Positions 41,261 through 49,397 are shown, counted from the stretch's first letter. The stretch is DNA of 64,000 bases from JAPPFW01 sp965200835 (GCA_965200835.1 OZ241390.1:2418001-2482000); one strand, 5' to 3'. Notes: generated from the sequence alone by a model not told the origin. Program-made: numbers and translations.

Positions 41261-41706
41261 TCAAACAGTGCCTAGTAAGGGTGTTATCGCGTAGGTTTTG
41301 CGCTCCGCAGAAGTTTCTCGAACGTAGCGGGTGCGATCGTGGGTGGTTGGTGCCCTGACCCACTCAAGCAGGTCTCTGTGGCCGGTCACGAGGTAATCGG
41401 CTGCCTGGTCCCGGGCAAGGGCCACAAGGTAGTCGTCGTCAACGTCACGGGTCTCCTGCTTGACCACCGCCGGGTTCGGGACAACTTCGGCTAGTCCCCG
41501 GATCGTTTTGATGTAGCGCTGGGCAACGTTGAGGTTGATCCACTTGCGCATCCTCGGACGACGGGTGAGGACGTCGGCGACCTCCGCGATTAGTTCCGGG
41601 CACATGACGATGTCGAAGTCCCTTGATCTGGTTAGCCAGCGCTGCACGATTCGATACGACGGCCCGGACTGAGTCGCTGCGGATACCCAAACGTTGGATC
41701 AAGCAT
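41261..41706 (-). pseudogene. PIN-domain ribonuclease toxin, frameshifted near its start
   Basis: Residues in the main frame (41261-41647) read VQRWLTRSRDFDIVMCPELIAEVADVLTRRPRMRKWI and DVDDDYLVALARDQAADYLVTGHRDLLEW, a PIN domain of the COG1569 type with conserved acidic residues (Glu in LIAEV, Asp pair in DVDDDYL, Asp in HRDLL). The N-terminus lies in another frame: ATG at 41706 gives MLDP, then after one missing base VWVSAATQSGPSYRI joins the main frame. Restoring a third A at CCAAACG recreates MLDPNVWVSAA with the first catalytic Asp. No antitoxin partner was found upstream. Confidence 0.72.
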
Positions 41707-41767
41707 TACCCGCACAGACGGCTGACGGAGCGGGCACGCCGACGACGCCGCACGGCCACGAACCTCT

Positions 41768-42127
41768 TTGCGTGACGAGATCCATCGTCTCGTCGACGGA
41801 GAGTTCAGAGTTGCGGCGACGTTCGCCACGAGATCCAACCGCGTACGAGACGCGTGGGCTGACTTTGACCCCGGTGCTGCACTCGACCGGCTTGCCTTAT
41901 GGGCTGACATCGCCCTTTCCCATGCCTTCGTTCGTGGCACGGACGATCCTGCCGGACACATTGCGAGAGTCGCCGGTATAGAAGGTGCTTGGGCCTTCGG
42001 TGAAACCGAGCAGGAAGCACTCGACGAACTGAGGTCGGTGCTGATCGGTTGGGCACTCCGCAAGCTCGAAGGCGGAGACGACGATATTCCCAGCATGCGG
42101 GGCGTTCATCTCGTAGTCAAGCGATAA
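41768..42127 (+). CDS. Lone HicB-like protein, paralogue of 40511-40993
   Basis: About 119 residues from a TTG start. The last 75 residues, LWADIALSHAFVRGTDDPAGHIARVAGIEGAWAFGETEQEALDELRSVLIGWALRKLEGGDDDIPSMRGVHLVVKR, match the HicB-like gene 1.2 kb upstream almost residue by residue, so one is a copy of the other or both come from related modules. No hicA follows; the minus-strand membrane-protein gene begins soon after. The N-terminal part (RDEIHRLVDGEFRVAATF) differs from the paralogue. An orphan antitoxin or remnant. Confidence 0.55.
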   Translation: MRDEIHRLVDGEFRVAATFATRSNRVRDAWADFDPGAALDRLALWADIALSHAFVRGTDDPAGHIARVAGIEGAWAFGETEQEALDELRSVLIGWALRKLEGGDDDIPSMRGVHLVVKR

Positions 42128-42185
42128 GTCGGACGCTATCGCTCGACCACGAGGGATGGGATCAGCCCGGCCTTCCAGGCTTTGC

Positions 42186-42434
42186 CTACTGATCGGGCCG
42201 GTGAGTGCCATCCCGGCGGAGCGAGACGGCGGTGACGACCAGACCGAACAGGGCGATCACGACTGCTATACCCAGGAGTAGGGCGACTACCACCGGTATA
42301 CCTCCGAGCAAGGCACCGAGTCCGAGGACCACCATACCGAGCAGGACAGCGGAGGCTCCGCCTACCACCAGGCTGACCAACCCGAAGTCGGCCAGAGAAC
42401 TCCCGGACCTCCGTTCTTGTCGGTCGCCCGTCAA
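42186..42434 (-). CDS. Small two-helix membrane protein
   Basis: 82 residues with two hydrophobic segments, FGLVSLVVGGASAVLLGMVVLGLGALLGG and VVVALLLGIAVVIALFGLVVTAVSL, and short charged ends. No family recognised. It overlaps the gene upstream by four bases (ATGA), so it belongs to a three-gene membrane-protein unit with 42431-42721 and 42723-43484. Confidence 0.65.
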   Translation of the reverse strand: MTGDRQERRSGSSLADFGLVSLVVGGASAVLLGMVVLGLGALLGGIPVVVALLLGIAVVIALFGLVVTAVSLRRDGTHRPDQ

Positions 42435-42721
42435 GGCTCGGTGGGTCGGTGGTCGTCAGGCCGGGCGGATGGTGTTTCGGCATCGAGCTTTCGAGCCTGC
42501 TGGTTGTCCCGCCACTCCCGGAGGGAACGGTCGGCCAGGACCACCACCACCCCGACACCTGCGGCAGCAACCAGACCGGAAGCCAGCGCGATGACCGGAC
42601 CCATGATCGGACTACACGAGGTGTCTGCACATCCCACCGCCGTGACCGTCCAGCCGATGAAGCCTCCCACCAGCCCGGCGCCCACCACCGGTAAGAAGAA
42701 GCTGTAGCGGAGTCGGGCCAT
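42431..42721 (-). CDS. Small membrane protein
   Basis: 96 residues: an N-terminal helix FFLPVVGAGLVGGFIGWTVTAVG, a short loop with two cysteines (CADTSC) probably outside the membrane, and a second helix VIALASGLVAAAGVGVVVVLA, then a charged cytoplasmic tail. No family recognised. It starts right after the stop of 42723-43484. Confidence 0.65.
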   Translation of the reverse strand: MARLRYSFFLPVVGAGLVGGFIGWTVTAVGCADTSCSPIMGPVIALASGLVAAAGVGVVVVLADRSLREWRDNQQARKLDAETPSARPDDHRPTEP

Positions 42722-42722
42722 C

Positions 42723-43484
42723 TCAACCGTTCCTTTCCAGGGGACGCCCTCGACGATCGTACCCGGCCGCCTCCATCAGGCCCGGAGGGGTCAGTTCAGG
42801 AAGGATCGAGACCGAGCTGACTCGGTGGGGGTCCAGCGGCATGACGGCCAGGCGAGCATCAGCGGTCCAGGCCAGGAACGTCAGCGTGGAGACGGTCACC
42901 AGCAGCCCGGCGGCCGCGACAGGTTGCAGACCCAGGACGGAGACGATACCCAGCGGCAGCAGACCCAGACGCACCAACCACAACGCCCCTGGGAGGGCTC
43001 GGGCATATGCCCAACCGCCCAACCATCCGAAGGCGACCAGTACCCATCCGGATGGGCTCACCCCCGGATCCCCGAGACCGCCCACGACTGCCGGTAGCCA
43101 GATCAGGCCGAGGGCGAGCATGGTCGCTCGGGTGGGGACCCGATCGGGTTTCACCTGGAGAAACCAACTGTCCAGGGATCGGGTCCAGGCCAGCGTCACG
43201 CCGGCTCCATGGGTTACCAGCGCCATGATCCACCACATGTCCACCGGAAGGGCGATGGCAACCACCGCCCAGGCCCCGGCTATCACCGCTACGGAGTTCC
43301 GCACCCATCTGCCAGGGGACAGCAGCAGGGCGACCACGTTTACGGCGGTGGCCAGCAGCAGGCCGGCGGCCAGCAAGGTAGCGCTGTGGCTGTCCCACCG
43401 CGAAGTCTGGAATGCCAGGCGCCCGGTCCACAACAGGCTGCCGAGCAGGATGCCGACCGCCGCGGCCGTGACTCTGTAAGGCAC
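42723..43484 (-). CDS. Multi-helix membrane protein of unknown function
   Basis: 253 residues with about seven to eight hydrophobic segments, for example VTAAAVGILLGSLLWTG, ATLLAAGLLLATAVNVVALLL, SVAVIAGAWAVVAIALP and LVRLGLLPLGIVSVLGL, and a hydrophilic C-terminal 40 residues. It resembles no transporter family I know. The GTG at 43484 is chosen because the membrane segment starts there; the open frame further upstream is Arg/Pro-rich noise. First gene of the three-gene unit and divergent from the Nudix gene. Confidence 0.65.
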   Translation of the reverse strand: MPYRVTAAAVGILLGSLLWTGRLAFQTSRWDSHSATLLAAGLLLATAVNVVALLLSPGRWVRNSVAVIAGAWAVVAIALPVDMWWIMALVTHGAGVTLAWTRSLDSWFLQVKPDRVPTRATMLALGLIWLPAVVGGLGDPGVSPSGWVLVAFGWLGGWAYARALPGALWLVRLGLLPLGIVSVLGLQPVAAAGLLVTVSTLTFLAWTADARLAVMPLDPHRVSSVSILPELTPPGLMEAAGYDRRGRPLERNG

Positions 43485-43538
43485 GCCTCTATTGTGGCGC
43501 GCCGGGACGGGTGATGGGAACCTCGGTACGATGGTCGG

Positions 43539-44063
43539 ATGGCAGTGCCGGGCATCGATCAACCGTGGCCGGGCGAGGCCGTGTTCTGTTCCGACTGCGG
43601 GACGCGCCTGGAGCGCCTCCACAGATACGGCCGGGATCGGGGCGTATGTCCCGGTTGCGGCCGGATCGATTTCCGGTCACCCTCCCTGGCGGTGGCAGTC
43701 GTCCTGCGCGACTCCCGGGGTCGGGTCCTGCTGGTCAAGCGTGGTCCGGGATCCTCTCGCCCAGGCTTGTGGTCCATTCCGGCGGGTTACATGGATTACG
43801 GGGAGGAAGTACGAGCGGCTGGTGCCCGTGAGGTGCTCGAGGAGACCGGCCTGGTCGTGGAGCTGGGTGCGCCGGTGTTCGTGGCTACCAACTTCCACGA
43901 TCCCCTCAAGGTGAGCGTCTGTATCTGGTTCGACGGGAGGGTGGTGGCCGGTGACCCGGTGGCCGGATCGGACGCGGTGGAGGTGGGTTGGTTCCGCCTC
44001 GATGAGCTTCCAGAGCTTGCCTTCGATACCGATACGGAGCTCTTCTCGAAGATGGAAGGCTGA
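43539..44063 (+). CDS. Nudix hydrolase with N-terminal zinc ribbon
   Basis: A 174-residue protein. Residues 15-45 form a zinc ribbon, FCSDCGTRLERL and VCPGCGRIDF. The Nudix domain follows: GRVLLVKRGPG, then the box GYMDYGEEVRAAGAREVLEETGL (Gx5Ex7REVxEExGL), with all catalytic glutamates present. The zinc ribbon plus Nudix layout is that of the NADH pyrophosphatase-like and ADP-ribose-like groups, although the NudC SQPWPFPxS motif is absent. Substrate unknown. Confidence 0.88.
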   Translation: MAVPGIDQPWPGEAVFCSDCGTRLERLHRYGRDRGVCPGCGRIDFRSPSLAVAVVLRDSRGRVLLVKRGPGSSRPGLWSIPAGYMDYGEEVRAAGAREVLEETGLVVELGAPVFVATNFHDPLKVSVCIWFDGRVVAGDPVAGSDAVEVGWFRLDELPELAFDTDTELFSKMEG

Positions 44064-44129
44064 GCAGGCAATTCCCACCCCGGGCCACCGATCGGCTGGT
44101 CCGTTCGCAGGCCACCCGCCAGGGTCCGG

Positions 44130-44741
44130 TTAGTGGTCGGCTCCCAGGTCCGGTACCCGCCGGGCCAGCTGGCGCCAGGGCGTTCCGGGCGCAAGGCTGA
44201 CGATCTCGCAGTGACGCGGTTTGGCTTCGTGCAGCAGATCGAGAGGCTGGCCGGTGAGCAGTAGCCGGGCTGCCTGGATCGGATCCTGGTGGGCAACTAT
44301 CACTACCTCCTCATCCTGGTGGTTTCTCGCCAGGTCGGAGATGGCGCCGCCCACCCGGGTGGCCAGGTCCTCGACCGATTCGGGTGAGAAGTCCATCTCG
44401 AGGGGAGTGGTCAGATAGGTGTTGAGCTCGCCGGGCCGGAGGGTGTCGAGCTGCGACCAGGGGAGTCCTCTCCATCGGCTCAGCAGGGCCCACTCGGTCA
44501 GCTCCGGTATCGGTTGGCAGGCCAGCCCATGGGGGGTGGCGATCGTCGTAGCCGTTTCCCTCGCCCGGTCGAGGGGGGAGGTGTACACCGCCCGGATGGG
44601 TCGGGATGCCAGGTGGTCCCGCACCCAGGCCGCCTGCCGGCGGCCTCGCTCGCTCAGGCTGAATCCGGGAAGGTCCGCGTAGACGACCTGGTGGGGGTTC
44701 TCCACCTCGCCATGGCGAACCAGATGCGCTACGGAACCCAT
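44130..44741 (-). CDS. Histidine phosphatase (phosphoglycerate mutase-like)
   Basis: A 203-residue histidine phosphatase. The catalytic motif VAHLVRHGE opens the protein, and VYTSPLDRARETATTIA and VVIVAHQDPIQAA supply the second Arg and His; the latter reads AHQD instead of the common HGG. The preferred start is the ATG ending at 44741 just before the motif; an ATG at 44795 would add 18 residues. Members act on small phosphates such as alpha-ribazole or sugar phosphates; the substrate is open. Confidence 0.85.
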   Translation of the reverse strand: MGSVAHLVRHGEVENPHQVVYADLPGFSLSERGRRQAAWVRDHLASRPIRAVYTSPLDRARETATTIATPHGLACQPIPELTEWALLSRWRGLPWSQLDTLRPGELNTYLTTPLEMDFSPESVEDLATRVGGAISDLARNHQDEEVVIVAHQDPIQAARLLLTGQPLDLLHEAKPRHCEIVSLAPGTPWRQLARRVPDLGADH

Positions 44742-44845
44742 CGCGTCCAGGCTAGCTCCGGTAGTGGGAACTCTCACCTCATGAGGACTCACCATCGAAG
44801 TCTGTCATGGCCCGAGCGGGGATGTCACAGGAGTCCGGTAAGGTA

Positions 44846-44859
44846 CGAACATATGTACG
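44846..44859. promoter_or_regulatory. LexA (SOS) box-like site upstream of dinB
   Basis: CGAACATATGTACG matches the actinobacterial/Gram-positive SOS box CGAAC-N4-GTTCG at 9 of 10 fixed positions (GTACG for GTTCG). It lies 44 bases before the dinB start, where a damage-responsive operator is expected. Confidence 0.6.
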
Positions 44860-44903
44860 CCCGCTCGCTCTACGATTCCCATCCACGCCGATAGGGCTAT
44901 CCG

Positions 44904-46145
44904 ATGACCGAGCGCAGGATTGCGGAACCCATCCTTCATGTCGATATGGATGCCTTCTTCGTGGAGGTGGAACGCCGGGACGGCCTCGCGCCTCGTGGAC
45001 GCCCGGTGGTAGTGGGCGCCGATGCCCGGCGGGGGGTGGTGGCATCGGCATCCTACGAGGCGAGGTCCTTCGAAGTCCGCTCGGCCATGCCGATGGTCCG
45101 GGCCCGACGCCTCTGTCCCGGTTTGGTAGTAGTGCCGCCCCGCCACCGGCGGTACGGCGAGGTGTCCGACCAGGTGTTCTCGATTTTCCGGGATTTCACA
45201 CCGCTGGTGGAAGGGCTGTCGCTCGATGAGGCGTTCCTGGATGTACGCGGCCGGCGCCGTCACTATGCCGACAGCCGGACGGTGGCGGAGGAGATCAGGG
45301 CCCGCATCAGGGACGAACTGCGGCTCCCGGCTTCGGTAGGTGCCGCCACCTGTCTGTACCTGGCCAAGATGGCTTCGGGGAAGGCCAAGCCCGACGGCGT
45401 GTTCATAGTTGTTGAGAGAACCGAGCGGGCCTTCCTGGATGACCTGGATGTACGGGAGCTGTGGGGGGTCGGAAGGGCTACCAGCACCAGGCTGGGCTCG
45501 ATGGGGATCACGACTATCGGCGACCTGGCCCGAATACCCGCCTCCCTCCTCGAGCGACACCTGGGACCGGGGCTCGGCCAGCACCTGCACCGTCTGGCCA
45601 ACGGTATCGACGAGCGGAAAGTGAAGCCCAGCCACGACGCCCGATCGATCTCGGCCGAGCAGACCAACGGCACGGACATTTCGGGTACCGAAGTGTTACA
45701 GGCCCGGCTGCTGCAGCTGGCGGATCGAGTCTCATGGCGGCTCCGCCGGGCGGGCCTCCGTGGGCGAACTGTCTCCCTCAAGCTCCGGTATTCCGACTTC
45801 GATACCGTGACCCGCTCCGAGACCCTGGGCACCGCCACCGATCTGTTGCGCGACGTATACCAGTCCAGTTGCCGGTTGCTCGACCGGGTCGGAGTTGGCG
45901 ACCGGCCAGTCCGGCTGCTCGGCATCTCCGTCACCGGTTTGCAGCCGGATAGCGCTCCGCAGCAGCTGCTGGTCGACCGGGACGAGCGTTGGGAGGACCT
46001 TGCCGAGGCGGTGGACCAGGTGCGGCTGCGTTTCGGCCGCAGGACCGTGGTACCCGCCCGAATCGGGAGTGATGGATCATCCACCGCCTTGGAGGCGCCG
46101 GGTCAGCCGACCCGGGTTAGGGGTCACCGGGGGCGGGTTCCCTAG
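44904..46145 (+). CDS. dinB: DNA polymerase IV (Y family)
   Basis: A 413-residue translesion polymerase. Palm and finger motifs: ILHVDMDAFFVEVERRDG (first catalytic Asp residues), VVASASYEARSFEVRSAMPMVRARRLCP, EGLSLDEAFLDV (catalytic Asp-Glu) and ASVGAATCLYLAKMASGKAKPDG. The helix-hairpin-helix ELWGVGRATSTRLGSMGITTIGDLA and the little-finger domain follow. The C-terminus ends without the canonical beta-clamp QLxLF motif, as far as I can see (a weak RLLGISVTGL lies earlier). The SOS box upstream predicts DNA-damage induction. Confidence 0.94.
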   Translation: MTERRIAEPILHVDMDAFFVEVERRDGLAPRGRPVVVGADARRGVVASASYEARSFEVRSAMPMVRARRLCPGLVVVPPRHRRYGEVSDQVFSIFRDFTPLVEGLSLDEAFLDVRGRRRHYADSRTVAEEIRARIRDELRLPASVGAATCLYLAKMASGKAKPDGVFIVVERTERAFLDDLDVRELWGVGRATSTRLGSMGITTIGDLARIPASLLERHLGPGLGQHLHRLANGIDERKVKPSHDARSISAEQTNGTDISGTEVLQARLLQLADRVSWRLRRAGLRGRTVSLKLRYSDFDTVTRSETLGTATDLLRDVYQSSCRLLDRVGVGDRPVRLLGISVTGLQPDSAPQQLLVDRDERWEDLAEAVDQVRLRFGRRTVVPARIGSDGSSTALEAPGQPTRVRGHRGRVP

Positions 46146-46210
46146 CGCCGCCGTGCCCGGCGCGGCCAGGACGATGGGAGTCCATCCACTTTCTTGCCTG
46201 CGGTGGCGCG

Positions 46211-46216
46211 TATACT
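46211..46216 (+). promoter_or_regulatory. Likely -10 element of the DUF3040 gene
   Basis: TATACT lies 34 bases before the ATG at 46250, in the 100-base gap after dinB. The -35 region (around 46188-46193) is poor, CACTTT-like. Confidence 0.4.
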
Positions 46217-46249
46217 GGTGGGGCACTGCGGACTACGGGAGCGGCTTCT

Positions 46250-46585
46250 ATGCCACTGGATGAGCGGGAGCAACAGATACTCGAGGAGATCGAGCGACAG
46301 TTCCGAGTCGAAGACCCCGAGTTCGATCGTCGCGCCTCCTCCATTGCTCGACAACACCACCGGAAACTCCGATTACCCATCTCGGGCGCGGCTGCCGGTC
46401 TCGTGCTGCTCAGTACCTTCTGGCTCGACGGGATAGGCACGTGGCTAGCCCTTGCGGGATTCGGCCTGATGGTCCTGTCCATCAGCGCACTGGTTCAGAT
46501 CCGGAATGGCTTCACCAAGCACGGCGGCCAGCCGCGCGATTTCCTCTCGAGCGCGAGAAACGCCCGCTGGCCGTTCCGTAGCTGA
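46250..46585 (+). CDS. DUF3040 membrane protein
   Basis: A 111-residue actinobacterial protein beginning MPLDEREQQILEEIERQF, the DUF3040 signature, followed by a basic stretch and two membrane helices, LPISGAAAGLVLLSTFWL and WLALAGFGLMVLSISALVQI. The family is nearly confined to Actinobacteria, where it often lies near dcw or DNA-repair genes; its function is unknown. Confidence 0.9.
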   Translation: MPLDEREQQILEEIERQFRVEDPEFDRRASSIARQHHRKLRLPISGAAAGLVLLSTFWLDGIGTWLALAGFGLMVLSISALVQIRNGFTKHGGQPRDFLSSARNARWPFRS

Positions 46586-46634
46586 GCCTCGCCTTCGGCT
46601 AGAGTTAGGCTCTGAGGCGGAGGAGTTCGATTGC

Positions 46635-46709
46635 ATGGCACGTTCTTTCGCGTCGCCTGCTGCAACCGTCACGCGGTTGCACGAGGAGTTGATAGTCGGT
46701 TGGGGGTAG
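46635..46709 (+). CDS. Possible 24-residue small protein or upstream ORF
   Basis: ATG at 46635 follows a strong GGAGGAG site and opens MARSFASPAATVTRLHEEL plus five more residues before TAG at 46707-46709. GCAACCG (46662-46668) and CGGTTGC (46674-46680) inside it form a short hairpin. It precedes the MerR-type gene by 34 bases. A chance frame is possible. Confidence 0.3.
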   Translation: MARSFASPAATVTRLHEELIVGWG

Positions 46710-46743
46710 CGGGGGCGCTCCCCAGGATCCGAGGGAGTTGATC

Positions 46744-47235
46744 TTGACAGAGGGCTTCACCGCTACACAGGCATCGAGACTGACAGGATGTACGCCTTCA
46801 CAGCTTCGATATTGGGACACGGTCCGGCTGGTGCAGCCGTCCATCCAGAGGACGGGTGGTCGTCCCGGGGTCCCGCGCCTGTATGCGTTTCAAGATCTCG
46901 TACAGCTCCGAGCCATCCGGAGCCTCAAGGACAACGGCATGTCCCTTCAACGGATCAGGCGAGCTTGGGGTTACCTGCGGCGCAAGGGTGTAGACCCGCG
47001 TCAGGCGAAGCTGGCCACCGACGGAGGTTCGATCTTCGAAGTCTTGCCGGAGGATGACCAGATTGTCGATGTGCTCCTCGAAGGGCAGTTGGCGTTCTTC
47101 GTGAAGCTGGACGAGATCGGCCAAGACGTCGAGGAGGATGACTGCCTCTTCGAGTTCGACCGCGATCGATTCCTCGCCGTGGTGCGTGACACTCGAGACG
47201 ACACCCTGAGCAGGATGGCCAGCGCTGCCGGCTAG
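46744..47235 (+). CDS. MerR-type transcriptional regulator
   Basis: 163 residues. The N-terminal winged helix-turn-helix reads FTATQASRLTGCTPSQLRYWDTVRLVQPSI, then PRLYAFQDLVQLRAIRSLKDNGMSLQRIRRAWGYLR, the usual MerR layout. The C-terminal half (EVLPEDDQIVDVLLEGQLAFFVKLDEIGQDVEEDD) is acidic and lacks metal-binding cysteines, so the signal is unknown. I prefer TTG 46744, six bases after GGGAG, over TTG 46738. The ATPase pseudogene follows after 30 bases, so both may form one unit. Confidence 0.75.
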   Translation: MTEGFTATQASRLTGCTPSQLRYWDTVRLVQPSIQRTGGRPGVPRLYAFQDLVQLRAIRSLKDNGMSLQRIRRAWGYLRRKGVDPRQAKLATDGGSIFEVLPEDDQIVDVLLEGQLAFFVKLDEIGQDVEEDDCLFEFDRDRFLAVVRDTRDDTLSRMASAAG

Positions 47236-47265
47236 CGCTCCTCCGCCAACCTACAGCTCCCTCCG

Positions 47266-48602
47266 ATGCTCGAACGCGTCTACATCGAGAACTACAAGTG
47301 CCTGGCCGACTTCGAGCTGACGTTCGAAGACAGCGCAACGCTACTCCTAGGTCCGGACGGGGCTGGCAAGACGGCAGTGCTCGATGCGGTCTATGGGCTT
47401 TGCAAGTTGCTCGCCGCAGAAGTCAAGATCAGCGACCCGATAGCATTTCCGGCGTCAACTCTCACTCGTTGGCAAACCTGCCGCCATCAGGAGTTCGGGC
47501 TTCAGGTACGGGTGGGTGTCGACAGGTTCGTCTATGTGCTCCGGATCGAGCACGATGCTGGTACCGCGACTTCCTACGTCGCACGGGAGGAGCTGGTCGG
47601 TGGGGACACGGTGTTGTTCCGGTGCGCGAAGGGACAGGTGCAGCTCTTCGGTGATGACGGCTCGGAGGGACCAACCTATAGGACAGACGGGAGCGACTCT
47701 GCTCTGGCAAGGGTCGTGCCACACCCGTCCAACACGCGGATTACGTCCTTCCTCGATGTAGTTCGTAACACGGTGGTCTGTACCATCAATCCGTACGGTC
47801 TCCGCTCCGAGTCGAGTCGGGAGGACCGGCTTCTGGACCGCTACGCTTCGAACTTCGTCGATTGGTATCGCAATGCTGTCCAGGAGACCCCGGCACTGGC
47901 CCGCGATCATCTAGAAGCTTTGCGGTCGGCGATCGAGGGTTTCGACGACCTCCACCTCATGCAGTCCGGCCTTGTCACCCGGACGATGGTGCTCAGATTC
48001 ACCGGCGGGCAGGACGTCGAGTCATACAGACTCAGCTTCGGTGAGCTCTCTGAAGGGCAGCGGACACTGATTGTGCTCTACGGGTTGTTGCAGCTCGGTA
48101 TCGCGCGAGGGATGTCTGTTTGATGTTGGACGAGCCGGACAACTATGTGCCGCTTCGCGAGATACAGCCGTGGTTGATGACCTTGGTAGACGTATGCGAG
48201 GAGACATCCTCCAAAGCCATCATCTGCTCGCATCACCCGGAGGTGATCGACTACCTAGGACCGACGCAGGGGAGGATCCTCCAACGCAACGCAGCTGGCG
48301 CAATGACCGCTCTAAAGGTCAACCTCCCTTCGGTGGGCCCGGCGCTCAAACTATCCGAACTCCTGGCCCGCGGATGGGTTGTTGAAGTAGGGTGTCCCCG
48401 GTTGTCCTGCTTCGTGAGCACAAGATTGTCAGGTGTGCGTCTACGGCCATTTCCCGCCCGGCTTCAGCATCGGGACGGCTGCGTCAAATGTCACCGATGC
48501 GACTTCTCAGGCCAGCTTCCCATCGTTTTCAAGCCCATCTGTCCGGAAGGTACGTGTGAGGTGCTGGCTACTAGGTACGCCGGAGGGCTCGGCGCCACCT
48601 GA
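47266..48602 (+). pseudogene. SMC/ABC-like AAA ATPase (OLD-like), split by a frameshift
   Basis: The first frame (47266-48123) has VYIENYKCLADFELTF and Walker A LLLGPDGAGKTAVLDAVYGL at residues 25-45, and near its end the ABC signature SFGELSEGQRTLIVLYGLLQLGIARGMSV. It stops at TGA. The next frame continues without a gap as LMLDEPDNYVPLREIQPWL (Walker B with catalytic Glu) and AIICSHHPEVIDYL (H-loop). Adding one T at 48118-48121 restores SVLMLDEPDN in one frame. The end of homology is about KLSELLARGW; sequence after that to 48602 is not recognisably related. Such ATPases often pair with a nuclease in defence islands; no partner is visible. Confidence 0.82.
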
Positions 48603-48819
48603 GGAACTCCACCAGCTCGGTGGGGGAAAGTGGGTGGTCGGCCCGGCCGTAGGCGGTGATCAGGCGCCACTGCAGGTAGCTGGGTTCGGGTCGGGGGAGA
48701 AAGGGCATCCGGGTGGGCCATCCGGGCCCAGCGCTCGCGATGGCCATGAGCACTGCCTCGACCACCAGCCAGGGATGGCGAGCCAGCGCTCGTAGGAAGC
48801 CCAGCGTCAACCCGTCCAT
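48571..48819 (-). CDS. Conserved small hypothetical protein
   Basis: 82 residues: LRALARHPWLVVEAVLMAIASAGPGWPTRMPFLPRPEPSYLQWRLITAYGRADHPLSPTELVEFLRWRRAL. The PPFLPxPxxxYLxWRLxTAYG and YLxWRR segments recur in a small protein known across Actinobacteria, without a function. It lies five bases after the stop of the redoxin gene in the same direction and overlaps the tail of the ATPase remnant on the other strand. Confidence 0.75.
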   Translation of the reverse strand: MDGLTLGFLRALARHPWLVVEAVLMAIASAGPGWPTRMPFLPRPEPSYLQWRLITAYGRADHPLSPTELVEFLRWRRALRRT

Positions 48820-48824
48820 CGACC

Positions 48825-49397
48825 TCAGTCGGGTTGGTTACCTGGCTTCCACTTGATCGAGCATCCCATGGAGGGGTTTTGGGCAACAGTGACCGGCCGG
48901 TCGGCCAGCACCGCGTCCAGCGCGGCGCGCAGGTCCTTGCCCGTTACCGGCACTCCCGAGTTCGGCCGGGAACTGTCGAACCTTCCCCGATACACGAGCT
49001 CCCGCTCCGGCCCGAACAGGAAGAAGTCCGGTGTGCAGGCTGCTGTGTAAGCCTGGGCGACCTCCTGGGTCTCGTCGAAGAGAACCGGGAAGTTGTAACC
49101 GCGCCGGCGGGCTACTTCTCCCAGCCGCTCGGGTGCGTCATCAGGATAGGTGGTGGCGTCATTGGCGCTTATCCCGACAATGGCTACGTCCGCCCCCGCG
49201 TAGTCGGCGCTGAACTCGGCCAGACCCTGCTGGATATGCACCACGTATGGGCAGTGGTTGCACAGGAAGATGACTACCAGGCCTTTGCGGTCGGACAGAT
49301 CGGCCAAACTCACCCGACCGCCGCTAACGGTATCCATCAGGTCGAAATCAGGGGCTGGAGTCCCCAGCGACATCATTCTGGACTTTTCGAGGGCCAT
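48825..49397 (-). CDS. Thioredoxin-fold redoxin (AhpC/TSA-like) with CNHCPYV motif
   Basis: A 190-residue cytoplasmic redoxin: APDFDLMDTVSGGRVSLADL, then LVVIFLCNHCPYVVHIQ with a CxxC pair where thioredoxin has its active site, VAIVGISANDA, FPVLFDETQEVAQAYTAACTPDFFLFGPERELVYRGRFD. The CNHCPYV subgroup is common in bacteria and is probably a peroxidase or thiol oxidoreductase. No signal peptide. It forms a pair with the small hypothetical gene downstream. Confidence 0.88.
   Translation of the reverse strand: MALEKSRMMSLGTPAPDFDLMDTVSGGRVSLADLSDRKGLVVIFLCNHCPYVVHIQQGLAEFSADYAGADVAIVGISANDATTYPDDAPERLGEVARRRGYNFPVLFDETQEVAQAYTAACTPDFFLFGPERELVYRGRFDSSRPNSGVPVTGKDLRAALDAVLADRPVTVAQNPSMGCSIKWKPGNQPD

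Noticed and set aside
41707..42096. Antitoxin gene upstream of the PIN toxin on the minus strand
   Set aside because: The open frame there is Ser/Arg/Ala-rich and opposite the HicB-like gene; no ribbon-helix-helix or AbrB pattern is visible.
48371..48602. CxxC-containing tail of the ATPase second frame (CVKCHRCDF) as a zinc finger
   Set aside because: It lies beyond the end of ATPase homology and partly overlaps a conserved gene on the other strand; likely chance.
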